Assembly: GCF_000004075.3 (NCBI RefSeq)
Contig: NC_026657.2
Location: 2,666,001-2,730,000 of the forward strand
Reading direction: 5' to 3'
Length of the DNA: 64,000 nt
Origin: Cucumis sativus
Taxonomy: Eukaryota; Streptophyta; Magnoliopsida; Cucurbitales; Cucurbitaceae
Part shown: positions 50,275 through 62,061 of the stretch, piece after piece
Layout of the letters: every line of letters begins with the position of its first letter
Position numbering within the stretch: the first letter of the stretch is position 1
Notes under the pieces: model-generated
What the model was told of the DNA's origin: nothing
Databases searched by the model: none
The model's input: only the letters and a program-made list of their open reading frames with translations
Position numbers and translations under genes: made by a program

Positions 50275-53200
50275 CTAGTCCGATTTAACATTTTGAGCTG
50301 TGTTGTAGTATGACTCTTCACTGTTCTTCACTTCTTCCTTCAACTAATTACACCAAAACCAAACAATTAGAACACACGATATCAGTCCAAAACAAATCAC
50401 AATGACAAATGGAATAGATGGAATAGATTTGATCCAACCAAACAGAACAGGAGAAAGTCATAGTAAATATAGTTAAACTGCCCATCCTAAGGCTTGTTCA
50501 AGCTTATCCGGGCATGCCATTGAACCAAACTCAATTTTGTCTATTTGAAAAAAACTTGCTAATTCATGACACCATATGCAGCAATCAATTTTAAGGGTGA
50601 AGGTGGGGGGCCGGGAAAACAAAGCGCTTACCTTCTGAAGAATCTTCTTTTGATAGCGATACCCCTGAGAAAGTAAACAAATGAGTAACTTTCGTGAGCA
50701 TGATTTCATAGGAAGAACAAGTGGGAGGTAAAATTATAACAAGACTATAACTACCTTGTCAGTTCCGTAAATATAATCACAGTAGGTAAATACTGAAGCA
50801 AAGTTGCTATGGCTTTGCCCTCCAACATAGTGATGGTAATCATGATGGTCCGCACCACCATAAAATGGTATAAATTTTGTTAGACTCCAAGGGAAATCAT
50901 ACCTGAATATAAATATTAAATATATGAATAAAACCATGGTTGATCTCAACAATCATCATAAAAGCACAATATAAGAGAAAAGCAGAAGTAAAGAAAGAAA
51001 GACCACAATAAAGAACAAGGAAATGATGTAGTTTTCATCAATAGTTTATCTGTAACAAAAATAAGGTTATATTACAATTTTGGTCCCTATGGTCTGTGCT
51101 TGGTTTCAATGTTATCTCAAAAGTTCATTGTAGTCCCTGTTGTTTGGTTATACCTCCCCAAACGTCTCTGCTCGTAAGTTTTTGCAGGTTAGATTAGGAT
51201 TATTGAAGATATGAAGTAAGGCTTCACACATGATTTATACTAAACATCATCTTGTCACTGCTCTCTATCACGTCCTTTGAAAACATGACACATAAGAAAA
51301 CTATTAACACCTAGCAACGAAAGATGATAATTGAACTTCTATAACTACCATGACCAAGCTGAAATCAAGCTCAAAATATAAGAATTATACTGGTAATTTA
51401 AACGAAAATTAATAAATCGATTAAGAATGAAGAGGTCGACAGTTCATTCACGCTAATGCTTGTGAAACACATTGGTAAGAAAATCCTTCAACTTCAGATA
51501 ACTATTGTGAGTAGAAGACTTTAATTTTGAATTTCCTTTTCAAAACTGTACAACATCTTGCCATCAATGTTCATGAGAATCTCAGTTTTCGTATGAAAAG
51601 GACAACTATCAAACTTCAGCAATTAAAAATAATAGTACATAAAGTTACTCAAGTTCAACCAAAGGCTAAGGGGATGTTCAGCCACAGGAAACCCACCAAG
51701 AGTTAAGCTATGTCCTACATGACCTAAGGAATGATTATCTGACACCGCATTTATTCCCAGCCATAAGCCTGCCATCAATTATTTTTTGTTTTTGGCCCAA
51801 CTAAACAATTTGGAGGTCAAATCAATGGATTCTTATTTGAGTAAGCTGGCCCCTTTAGATGTCAACTAACTTTTCTTTCTCTCTTCATTCCTCTAAATAT
51901 AATAGTTTTAAAACAAATGCAGTCAACATGAATAACAGAGCTTGCTTTTGATTCTTCTGAGGAATAGGAACAATACAGTTTAATAAGGTTGGTTTATTGA
52001 AAAGCTGAGTTCATATAATTAATTAGTGTTTAGACTGTACCAATATAGGTTATGGAAACTTGGGTCTGCATAACTAGTGGGTTTATGTAGCCCATGGAAC
52101 TAACAAACTCATAGCTCAAGATAAGCAAACCATATGCTAGAATACATTCCACTTCTTAACCTCAAATGACACAAGTTTAACCCCCGAGCGCCCCTACATG
52201 TCTATTCCATCATGCTAGAAGCAATTCTCTAAAGATGTCTTTCTACACATCAACTCCTTTTTTTAACTTTCTTTTCCCAACAACCCTAAGTCTACAGAAT
52301 TTGACATTGAGTTTGGAAAGGCAGACTTCCACAAGGGAGTAAACATGAAGCCTCATAACAACTACAATGCAATAAGGTCGGGAAATTTGGGGATGGTTGT
52401 GAGCTAAAAGGTCCTGAAGTTAAGAATGTTTGAACCGATAAGGTTCAGTTATGATCTAGTTCATGATCTTCGCCCATCAATATCATTGCAGCATCACTTC
52501 ACAATCTACCTAATATTTCATTGTACTTACCTACCATTGATGAAAATACATTGACGCAATCACTTTGTTGTTTTTCCTTCCCTCATACGCAAATTTCATT
52601 CTTCTCTAAAACCTATACTCTAATATCTATGGTCCCACTAAATGGAGAAAGTAAAGTCAAATATTGTTATCCTCTACCGAGCTTTGATCAGCTAGGATAA
52701 ATTCATTTTTTTACTTTTTACAAATTATCAGTACTACTAGTCCACATTACCTGAGTCATGCGTTAGCACAAATGTAATAAATACAAAATTGCTAGAACAA
52801 ACTAATAACAACAATTAACAATAACATTGTTCTATAATTCAAGACTTGCCTCTTTCATGGCCAGTTAAATCATAGATCTTGAAATGATGTATATAAGCTT
52901 AAAGCATAAAAGGGTAGTGGGGCCCTAATTAGTTTAGTTTATAAGAGAATCAAGCTTCATAGGCTCCGCTTCTCAGAGAAGATTTATAAATCCTCTTACA
53001 ATAAGTTCAAAAGAATCTTAGGCTTTCCCACAACTGTATGGCGATTGTGGAAGCAGAGAAAGTTGATGCTAGAAAAGATGGGTAAAATTTAACCTTTACA
53101 ATATTTCTCAACAAACTTTCATTATATCAAGTTAGTAGGAGCAATGATTCAGCATGCAATGAGCTCATCCAGTAATGATAGGAACTCTATATTGCGACTA

Positions 53201-54292
53201 AACATATATCTACACTTATAGAAAATATATATAATAAAGGAAAGGCAACCAAGATTTAAAAAATATGAAAACCATAGAGCAGATCACGGTCCTAGTCAAA
53301 AAAGAGGCAAGCCCACCATTCAAGATCCTTGAGATTAAAAGTACTTTAACACAAAGGCATTGGTGAAGAGATAAAAGAATACAGAAAATACAAAGTTGGC
53401 ATCATGTTGTCGCAGTCGAATAAAAGCACAGTGCAGAAGTGAAAAAAAAAAAAAAAGGCAGGAAGTTTATTAAAATAGAAAGCAAGAAAGCTAGATAGAG
53501 AGTGAGAGACAGAGAGGAAGAGAAATAGCTTTAGCATTCATACCCACTATGTGTATCAATGGCCTCAATCTGCCTCAAAGCAATCCATAACCAGAAGGTG
53601 ATCATATGACCAGGAACCATAGCTGGACCAAGAAATGAGGGAATTCCAAGGATCAAAACCTCAGCCCAATGAGCATAAGGAGCTGCAAATCCAATAGGAG
53701 CAGTGTACTCATGGTGAACACAATGGATTTTCTCATACCCCCATTTGCAATGAAGGAATCTATGAATCCAATAATTGGTATAATCCTCCACCATGAAATA
53801 CACCACCAATTGAGAAACAATTTCAAACCCAGAAGGCAATGGTAGACCCGTTCTGATCCCAATCATCTAATAACTCAAAAGAAACAGAAAACAAACAATC
53901 AAAATCAAAATCCCAGATCAAGAAAAAGGAAGCAAATAAAAAAAAAACAACCCAAGATTCACCTTAATGGAAGGGAACGAAACGAGCTGAAGAGGGCCAA
54001 CAACAAGGAAGAACATACGCATAACATCCTTGTAGCACCGGAAGATCTCGTTGAATGGCAATCGAACCTTGGGCTGAATTTTGTACTTATGAATCCCAGT
54101 AGCATGCAAAAGCTCAAGGAAGATAAGGGGAAGGGGAATAAAGGAGAAAATCAAGAAAAGGAAGAGAATGTTGTGGCAAAAGAGGAAGTAATCGGATTTG
54201 TCATTGGAGTAATTAAACCAAAGGGTCTCAAAGAAAGTGAGATTCCGGCCAAGGGAGGCCTGAGCGGCGGAGAGGGAGTGAAAGGGCAACAT
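50275..54292 (-). CDS. SMO1: Sterol 4-alpha-methyl oxidase, SMO1 type
   Basis: Five exons on the minus strand (54292-53963, 53866-53544, 50902-50755, 50664-50632, 50343-50275) give 300 residues, close to the usual length of about 300. It is an ER membrane non-haem di-iron oxidase that removes the C-4 methyl groups of sterols, acting on 24-methylenecycloartanol-like substrates in the SMO1 class. All three histidine boxes are present: HRFLH (145-149), HCVHH (158-162) and HDYHH (238-242). Hydrophobic segments lie near residues 36-62 and 92-110, and others around the boxes. Landmarks include NYSNDKSDYFLFCHNILFLF, RCYKDVM and YCDYIYGTDKGYRYQKK. The C-terminus ends VKSD, without a clear KKXX signal. 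Intron 2 is unusually long (about 2.64 kb) and contains repeat-like sequence. Exon 4 is a 33-nt microexon. All splice sites are GT-AG. Confidence 0.96.
50903..53543. other. Long intron 2 of SMO1
   Basis: A 2.6-kb intron separating the first two histidine boxes from the third. Near 51.08-51.17 kb it contains TTTGGTCCCTATGGTCTGTG and GTAGTCCCTGTTGTTTGG, phrases typical of degraded plant repeat elements. The rest has no recognisable gene. A minus-strand A/T-rich frame near 53.35-53.54 kb is intronic noise. Confidence 0.6.
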
Positions 54293-55180
54293 GTGGTGAA
54301 GGAATCCGCCGGCGGAGAGAGACCCAGATGGAAAAAAGAGTGAGAGAGAAGTTCGCCGGCGGTGAATGGATTGAGAAACGGCGAAAAGGAGTGAAATGGA
54401 AGAGGGAGAAGGGTGAGAAACAGTTAAATTAATGCGGGAAGTTTGAAAAGGGAAAATGGAAGAAGGAAGAAGAGGAGGAAGAGGAGGAAAACAAGAGGAA
54501 GAGCGTGAAATCCTATGGATTCAATCAATATTTGTTTGGTTATTTGTGTTTTGTATATTTATATGTGAGAATGGCAATCCACCATTTCCAACACTCCCTT
54601 CCAAATCTTCTCACATGCCTAAAACCACTACTTTTTTCGTTTTTTTTCAGCTTTATTTTTTATATATAAAAAGATTTGCAAAAACTTGTAATTCTTAAAT
54701 TTATATTATATCCATCTATTTATGTTTATCAAACAAAAAATCAATTTTGAAGATTGAGACTCCAAATTATAAAAAGGAATCTACAAACTTGTATAATTGC
54801 TACCATTTATATAAATTTGTCTTCTTTTACCTTTAGATTACAATGTATTTAAAAAATATTCTTATTCTTTCACGAGGATGTTTGATCTTTTATAAATGTC
54901 TCATAACTTTTTATATTAAAAGAAAAAATTGTGTCGATGACTTATAACAATAGTTGAGATTCAATTACAGCTAAACGTTGTTTCAGATCATTATCACATC
55001 TATTTTAGATTTCAATTTTTATCTAAAATTTTAAAAGATTATATTTTAAAACTTTAAAATAAATGAAAGATGACGTGTATGGTTAATAATACTATTTATA
55101 TTCAATAATTCTTGTTTTCCAATATATATTGTAACTATTTTAATGATTAACAACTGGGTTAAAAACACTTCTTATCTTTT

Positions 55181-55218
55181 AAGTTTTAATAAAAGCATTA
55201 AGTTTTAATAAAAGCAAT
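55181..55218. repeat. 19-bp tandem duplication
   Basis: AAGTTTTAATAAAAGCATT at 55181-55199 is followed directly by AAGTTTTAATAAAAGCAAT at 55200-55218. Confidence 0.9.
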
Positions 55219-56090
55219 AGGTTTGTCTCAATTATTAATTTGTAAACAATTTAATATCTATAATTTCAATTCTAGAAAGAAAATTAAATAAATAAATTAC
55301 ATTATTTTTAAATTTTAGTTTTGATTTTTTGAAAAAGAACGTAGTGGAATAAGAAAAGATAATTAATGTTAATTCTTAGAGAGAGAAAAAAAAAGCAAAT
55401 GGAAATCAAATTTGTTGAATAATTTTGCATAAGTTTTGAAAACATGGTTATATAACAAAACAAATAAATTTATAGGTAGAAATAATACGAATAATTATCA
55501 ACGAAAGTTTTAATCATTTTTATTGTATGTTGTCACAAAAGAGTTAAATATTTTACTTTACGACGTCAAGGTTTCAATATTTTATATCTTACCTAAATAG
55601 TTTTTATACTTGTGACGTTTGCACTTTTAAATATTTTAATTTTATATCTTACCTAAATATTTTTAAACGAATCAAATAATGGGTGATTTTAAACAAAAAT
55701 GTCTTAGACGTTTTAAATACATGAATTCTCGATATTTTTTTCGTATAAAGTGAAAACCATCTTGATGTTTTTTAAATGTTAATAACATTTATATTCTTGA
55801 CATTTTTTTCATATCAAATCATATTTGTCAGTTTGCGTTTTTCACGTGTACTCAAGCACAATTACTCTGGATGTTGTTTGAATGTCAAATTTTAATGTTC
55901 TTGACGTTTTTTCAAAACATTTTTTAAACAAATATATTGATTATTGACATTAAAGAACGTTCCAGAGAGTTTCTTTTTACAGTAGAAGACTTTTATATAC
56001 GGATGGGTTTAGTTTATATTGCTACAAAATAGGATTTCCTAACCAAATATTTAGATATATTTAGTTTATATCATTATTAATATAGTTGTA

Positions 56091-56195
56091 AACTTCTAAT
56101 TAATTACCAACATAAACAGCTCAACTCACACCTGTATGATTTTGTGGACAAAAAGTCAGCTTTGAAAAAAAAAAAAAAAAAACTTCTAATTAATT
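56091..56195 (+). mobile_element. Small poly(A) retroposon with 15-bp target-site duplication
   Basis: AACTTCTAATTAATT occurs at 56091-56105 and again at 56181-56195. Between the copies lies a 75-bp insert that contains CAGCTCAACTCACACCTG and GATTTTGTGGACAAAAAGTC and ends in a poly(A) tail of about 16 A. This is the structure left by LINE-type target-primed reverse transcription. The insert resembles the 5' part of the SINE-like relic at 62 kb but lacks its B-box half, so it is internally or 3' truncated. Confidence 0.75.
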
Positions 56196-58737
56196 TTCAA
56201 TTTATTGTCTTTATTCTCACCTACCCCTGAACCCTCTAGAATTGTGTTGTGTAGCATCATTAATTAAGCTAAAACTATAACCTAACATACTAAAATGTAC
56301 CATAACCATTTTAGTTTTCTATTTTTTTTACAGAAAAAAGCCAATTTATTTGGTAATAATTATTGTCTTGTTCTGTTAAAAAATATAGAAAGTGAGAGAA
56401 AATATGGAGAAATAATAAACTTATTGTTTAAGTTTAATTTGATTTTAAAAATTATAGTTAAAAATTATTTGAACATTATAAAATAAAATATTTTATTATT
56501 AAATTAGTTTAGTGAAATATTTGGTATTGATAATTTACAAAATGAATAAAAGAATGAAAATTTAATGAATTAGACATATCCTTTTTTTTACTTCAAGTAG
56601 GAATCTACGCTTTCAATTTTGAGATAGTTATTTATTATATTGAATTCAAACACATTTATTTCTGTTTCATATATATTAATAGACATATATAATTTATTGT
56701 TATATATGTTTGTGAATCCACTTTTTCCTTTTTGAGAAAATTTATATAAATGCCATAATAAAAGGTAACCAAATGGAAAAATACGTTTTCTCTCTCTAAA
56801 ATATGGCAGTAGTTTATATATATTACATTATACTTTGATTTGGTTTGAATTTTGTTTTCAATTTAGTTTATATATTTCAAAATATTATAAAGTATTTAGT
56901 GAAAATCAAGATAAAAAATATAACTTTTGAAATATAGGGACGTAGATGTGAAGATATATGTAATATAGATAGGGACTTGAAAGTAAACTGAGTTTTAATT
57001 ATTCTATTAACACATGGTAAAATTAAATTAATTGCACATGGAGATGCAATTAAGATGAAATTAAAGTCCATACTTATATCTTATAACTTTTAATGGTTTT
57101 TTTTTAAAAGTTTGAAGTGTCTAATTTTGGTCTTTTAAATATTGTGCAGAGTAAATCTTTTATTTTCAATTTTATATAGGATGATATATACTAAAATTCA
57201 CAAAATATTTTACATTTAATTAATCTATAAAAACTTTCAAACATATTATTGAAAGTTTAGAAACTAAATCAACTTGAAATTGATAATATAAAACATTATA
57301 TTATGTCTTATGTTGAGTTATTCTCATTAATACTTAATTAAAATAGGCCCACCAAATTATACTTTTTTTTAAATTTAAAATAAAGCTCGGTCATAAATAA
57401 GCATTTATATAAAGACAATTCTCAATTTAGCTGATAAATATTTTCAACCAAACAAATTGTAAACTATATTTAAAAGGATAAAATGTTTGATTAATTATTA
57501 TAAACAACAAATATTGTTTAAAATATTTGTTAAGTATAGTAAAATTTTATATTGTATCCACAAATAAAATAATAACCCATATCAATAATACGAGTTAAGG
57601 GCTGGATAAATGAATTTTAATATGAAACACTGTCTTCTTGTACTAACTTTTGTATCTTACACAACAAAGTGAGAATTTTGATACAAACTTCATTTTCAAT
57701 TATGGGATGTTTTAAAACATTTTTTTTAATAAAATGTTCTTAGTAAGAAATTCATCTAACACCCCTTAAAATTTGAGTACTTTGCTCTTAAAAATTCAAA
57801 TTAAAACACTATCTTCTTATTAATATTTATTCTATAACATTCTTGATTATGCCAATTACAAAAGTTGAGTCCAATTGAGATTTAGAATCCACAAGTTTTG
57901 CTTTTTTTTGTTCAAATCCTCTAATGGGATAAAAGACAACCAAGGGACTATGTGTGTGTGGTGGCTAACACATACAGCTGTATTTGAGATGGCTAGTTAA
58001 GTTCTTTGCATGTGAAACATCTATACATCTATATAATTTATTTAACCTAAAATTAAAAAGAAAGTAATAATCAAGGTATCAATAATTGTTTTAATTTGTT
58101 TTCTTCCCCCCTAAATATTCTAGATACACTAAGCTTATTTTATCAAATAAAAAAAATCAAGTACATTATAAAGAAAAGTGTTATAAATAAAAAAAAGTTA
58201 TATGTATCAATAATTATAAAAACAAAATGGCTGTAGAAGATCTATGTTGATTCAAGGTGAGTCATCTTTTCGTTAGAATTTAAATAGACGTCTTAGAGTT
58301 TGAAATTTATATTTATTTGGAGTTAATAGATATAGAGTTAGACTTTTAGCCATAATTAATTGTTAATTCTTTTATTTTAATTAAAAAAGAGTTTAACTCT
58401 TGGACAAATTTCAAATAATATTAAAAATTCATAACAATTAATTCGTATTAATAAACAAATATTTTATTATTTGTATTAAGTTAATTTTAGGTTTTTTTTA
58501 ATTAGGGTTAGGGTAATAAAAATAATAAATATGTTAGGGGGGTTTGAAGTCTACAATTATTTGGAATTAATATCGTTAGGGTTGGGCTTGCCAAGCATAT
58601 ACTTAATTTATTAACCATTATTGAAGTTATCAACTGAAGGTTTGGTGCATGGCCTGCATCTGGCTTGTCATGCATGCTAATGTGCCCAATATAATATTAC
58701 TACTCTCTAACTGCGACTATCCCATTAACATTCTTAA

Positions 58738-58959
58738 ATAGGCAATAATGGCTCCTCTTTTGGAGATTGTTGTTCCTCTGTTGTTTCCTTTCGTCTTGTT
58801 AGGACAGATTGGAATTCGAGTGCCCACGCTCTTGCTCAATGTCATTGTCATCTTTTTGCTTCAAACTTTATCATATCCTTAATATTCTGTTCTTTTGTTT
58901 ATGCACAATTCTTTTTTCTGACTCTCAAATTTACTTCCTACGTACACACGTATGTTTAG
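58738..58959 (+). pseudogene. Probable RNase H-type (RVT_3) fragment of a retroelement
   Basis: A 73-codon open frame from 58738 to TAG at 58957-58959 includes SSFGDCC, VVSFRLVRTDWNSSAHALAQ and then CHCHLFASN. The phrase RTDWNSSAHALAQ resembles the end of plant RNase H-like domains of LINE-derived proteins (V-R-R/T-x-N-x-x-AH-x-LA). The catalytic aspartates upstream are not visible, and a stop lies just before the frame. A 44-codon ATG frame in another register over the same bases is a shadow. Confidence 0.4.
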
Positions 58960-61900
58960 ATTTGTTAAGTTAGCAACTCATAAGTAAACCCAGTTTTTGT
59001 TATTTAATCATAATCTTAGTTTTAAAAAAGATAAATAAATTTCAATGGTTAAAATGAACCAACAAGATATAATTAAACAAAAATCTCATATGTTAGGGAT
59101 AAATGATTATCGATGGTTTATTTGCCTATACAAATTGATCGATAGATGGTTTTCATCGTAATTAAATTAGTAAAATTTTATTCTACTCATCACATTTATA
59201 ATCTTTTAAATTATGTTTGATAATGATATTGTTTTTAGTTTTTAAAATCTATACCTTGGTTCTTTGCATCTTTTGTCGTGGTTTTGAGCAAGATCTAAAA
59301 AATAACTTAATTCATAGCAAATTATATATATATAAGAGTAAATAAGAACTATTTTCTTAGGAATCTTTCCTAAATCAATAGAAATTTTACTTTTAGCTTT
59401 TTTAAATGAGATAGTTACTATATGTAATTCAATTTTCTATTCTATTTTTTTTTCCAAAATGTCAAGTTCTTTTTTATAATTAATTTGTGTTTAATTGAAT
59501 ATGTTATATTCTTTGTCAAAAATATAGGCCATGTAATCCGATTATATATATGTCATTACTCTATTAATAAAAGTGTGCATAAAGTTTATTTACAAATTTT
59601 GTTTGATATTTAACCATATACCTTTGTTTTCTAACTTAATCTGTAAATCTTTTTCTACTCATGTATTCAAAAATTTTGCTCCACTTTTTAAAGCAGGTTA
59701 TAAAATAGATAATAAGATATAGAAATTTATAGAAGAAGTAATATTAAGTTTAATAATCAAATATCAAAGAATTATCCGATGAAGTCTTAAGCTCTTTTTT
59801 TTTTTTCCTTTTTGGGCATCTATATAATATTTAACTCACTAATATATCTTAACACAAGTTTTTTTCTAGTAAATGTATAGTATGGAGATCAAACATTTAA
59901 TCGATCTTAGTATGTTGATCTTTTTGCAAAAGTGATTCATAATCATTAATCAAAGTAGTTAAAGGTAATATATTGTTTATGGCTTCAAAAAATATATATG
60001 TCATTAATTTATATATATTTTTAATAACGTCTAGTTTTCCAACCATCATTAATCTGTTAATGAACAATTTATTCCTATTTGATTGTAATTAGTATAAATA
60101 ATTTTAAATTATTAAGAAAATAATCAATCATTGGTGAAATCAAATCAATACTTAGAAGGGAAACATAAGTTTGTTTGTTGGGGGAGAAATAGATCACGTC
60201 CTATGATAATTATGTTTATGATAGGATGCTTTTCAAAAATAGCTTTTGTTTTTGTTGAACTTTATTTTACTAAAAAACAGAACAACCCACGACACTAAAG
60301 GCGTTGTAATGAGTTTATTTTAGTGATCTTAGCATCTCATCCTCTTGAGTCATGCATGTTATTTTTTTTTTCTCCACAATACAATAGATTACTTAAATTC
60401 ATTTAAAATTATATATATCTTGTCAAAGTGAACTTAGCTGATCAATTATTAGGATCATTAGTTTATGTTGATGAAGTATATGGTTTGTGTTTTGATCTCC
60501 ACCTCCAAATCTCTATTATTCAATTATGATAGGGGAATATATATTCTTCTTACCTACTTTTTAACAATATTTTCAAAACTCGTAGTTCTAACCTAGGAAA
60601 AGGAAAATATAGTGTTTATTATTTTTTTAAATTTAAATAAAATTTTGAATATTATCAATGAACGTAAGCAAATTGTAAAAATAAATGTTTTTTGAATGAA
60701 CTTTTCTAAAATAACAAAATATTACAAAATTGGTTCAACTCTTCAATAATTTTTTTTGGGTTATATTTTATAAAAGTTTCATTTTCTATACTCTATAACA
60801 ATTACCTAATTAAGAAAAACATAATTATTAAACAAAATCTAAATTTTACCAAAAAAAATAATAAAGCATTCACAATATTCGGCCGTTATATTAATTTTTT
60901 TTAATAAAACAAAAAGAGCCGTAAAAATGCAACTACTTTTTAAAATATGATTAGCTTTAAATAATAATAATTATTTAAAAATATTTTAGAGGAAAAGCTT
61001 TATTTTAAATTATTTGGTCAACAAAACTAAAAGGTTGAATTTTAAAATAATGTAATTGGAAAAATAAATTATCTCGACCACAGAATTTAACACCATGATT
61101 TCAATTTTTAACCGAAAGAGACAAATTATAAAACAAACGCCGCCGTTTTTACTTTTTTTTTTTTAAAGATGAACATGTTTTTCAAATTAAATTACCATTT
61201 GAGTTTTTTTTTTCTTTTGTTTTAATGAACTTAAATATAACAAAATTATTATTATTATTTTTTTTTTTTGAGAAAAGAATTTGAATATAGATAATATGGT
61301 GTAGTCACGTCTTGATGATTAAAAGGACTAAAATGCCATTTGTCACACCACAATACAAACACAATCATTAAGTTATGCATCCATTAATTTGGACTTTTCA
61401 CATCATACCCACAATCCTTTTTAATCATCATCAATATTTTGCAATCATTGCTTGATAACGAGATTTCACCAAACTTAACACTTCTTTTTCGAATTTCTAA
61501 TTTCTTTTCTTATATTTCACGTAGTTAATATCTTTTTAATTGTGTAAAAATAATTAGCTATGTTTGGTTTGTAATTTATTTTTGTTTTTCTATGTTTTTA
61601 AAAACAAAAAATGAATGAAAAAAAAATCAAAATGGTTTACGTTTGTGTGTTTGAACTATCGTTTTCTTTGTTTTTAATATTTTTTAGAAATTATGAACAT
61701 GAAATATACATTGCATTTTTAATTTACGATCAACACACAAATTCTAAATTTTGAATTCAAATTTTATAATTTTAAATTAGAATTAACTCAAATTCACAAT
61801 GAAAAAAGATAAAATCGTTTTTAGTAGAAATCTTTGTTTTCTAAAACAAATCTCAAATCAAATTTAGTTTTAATTTTTCTCCCTAATACAACAACAATGA

Positions 61901-61982
61901 CAACAATAAAAAAAAATGAACATTCAACTATAAAAGATACGAGTATTAATGGGTAACTAGTAAAAACATAAACTTTTGTCAA

Positions 61983-62061
61983 TATGAGCTTGGCTCAACC
62001 GGCACCTGTATGTTTATGTGGACAAGAGGTCCCAAATTCAAATCCCTACCCCAACATTATG
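61983..62061 (+). mobile_element. Possible tRNA-derived SINE relic
   Basis: GAGCTTGGCTCAACCGGCAC (box A-like) is followed about 30 bp later by AGAGGTCCCAAATTCAAATC (box B-like). The shared words GCTCAAC, CACCTGTATG and TGTGGACAA also occur in the small retroposon at 56.1 kb. No poly(A) or target duplication was found. Confidence 0.45.

Noticed and set aside
53346..53537. Hydrophobic minus-strand frame adjoining SMO1 exon 2
   Set aside because: It is inside the long SMO1 intron just past the exon 2 donor, is F/L/S-rich from T-rich sequence and matches nothing.
58748..58882. 44-residue hydrophobic ATG frame (MAPLLEIVVPLL...)
   Set aside because: It lies in a different register over the RNase H-like frame, which has better residue logic; a membrane-like peptide here is probably a shadow.
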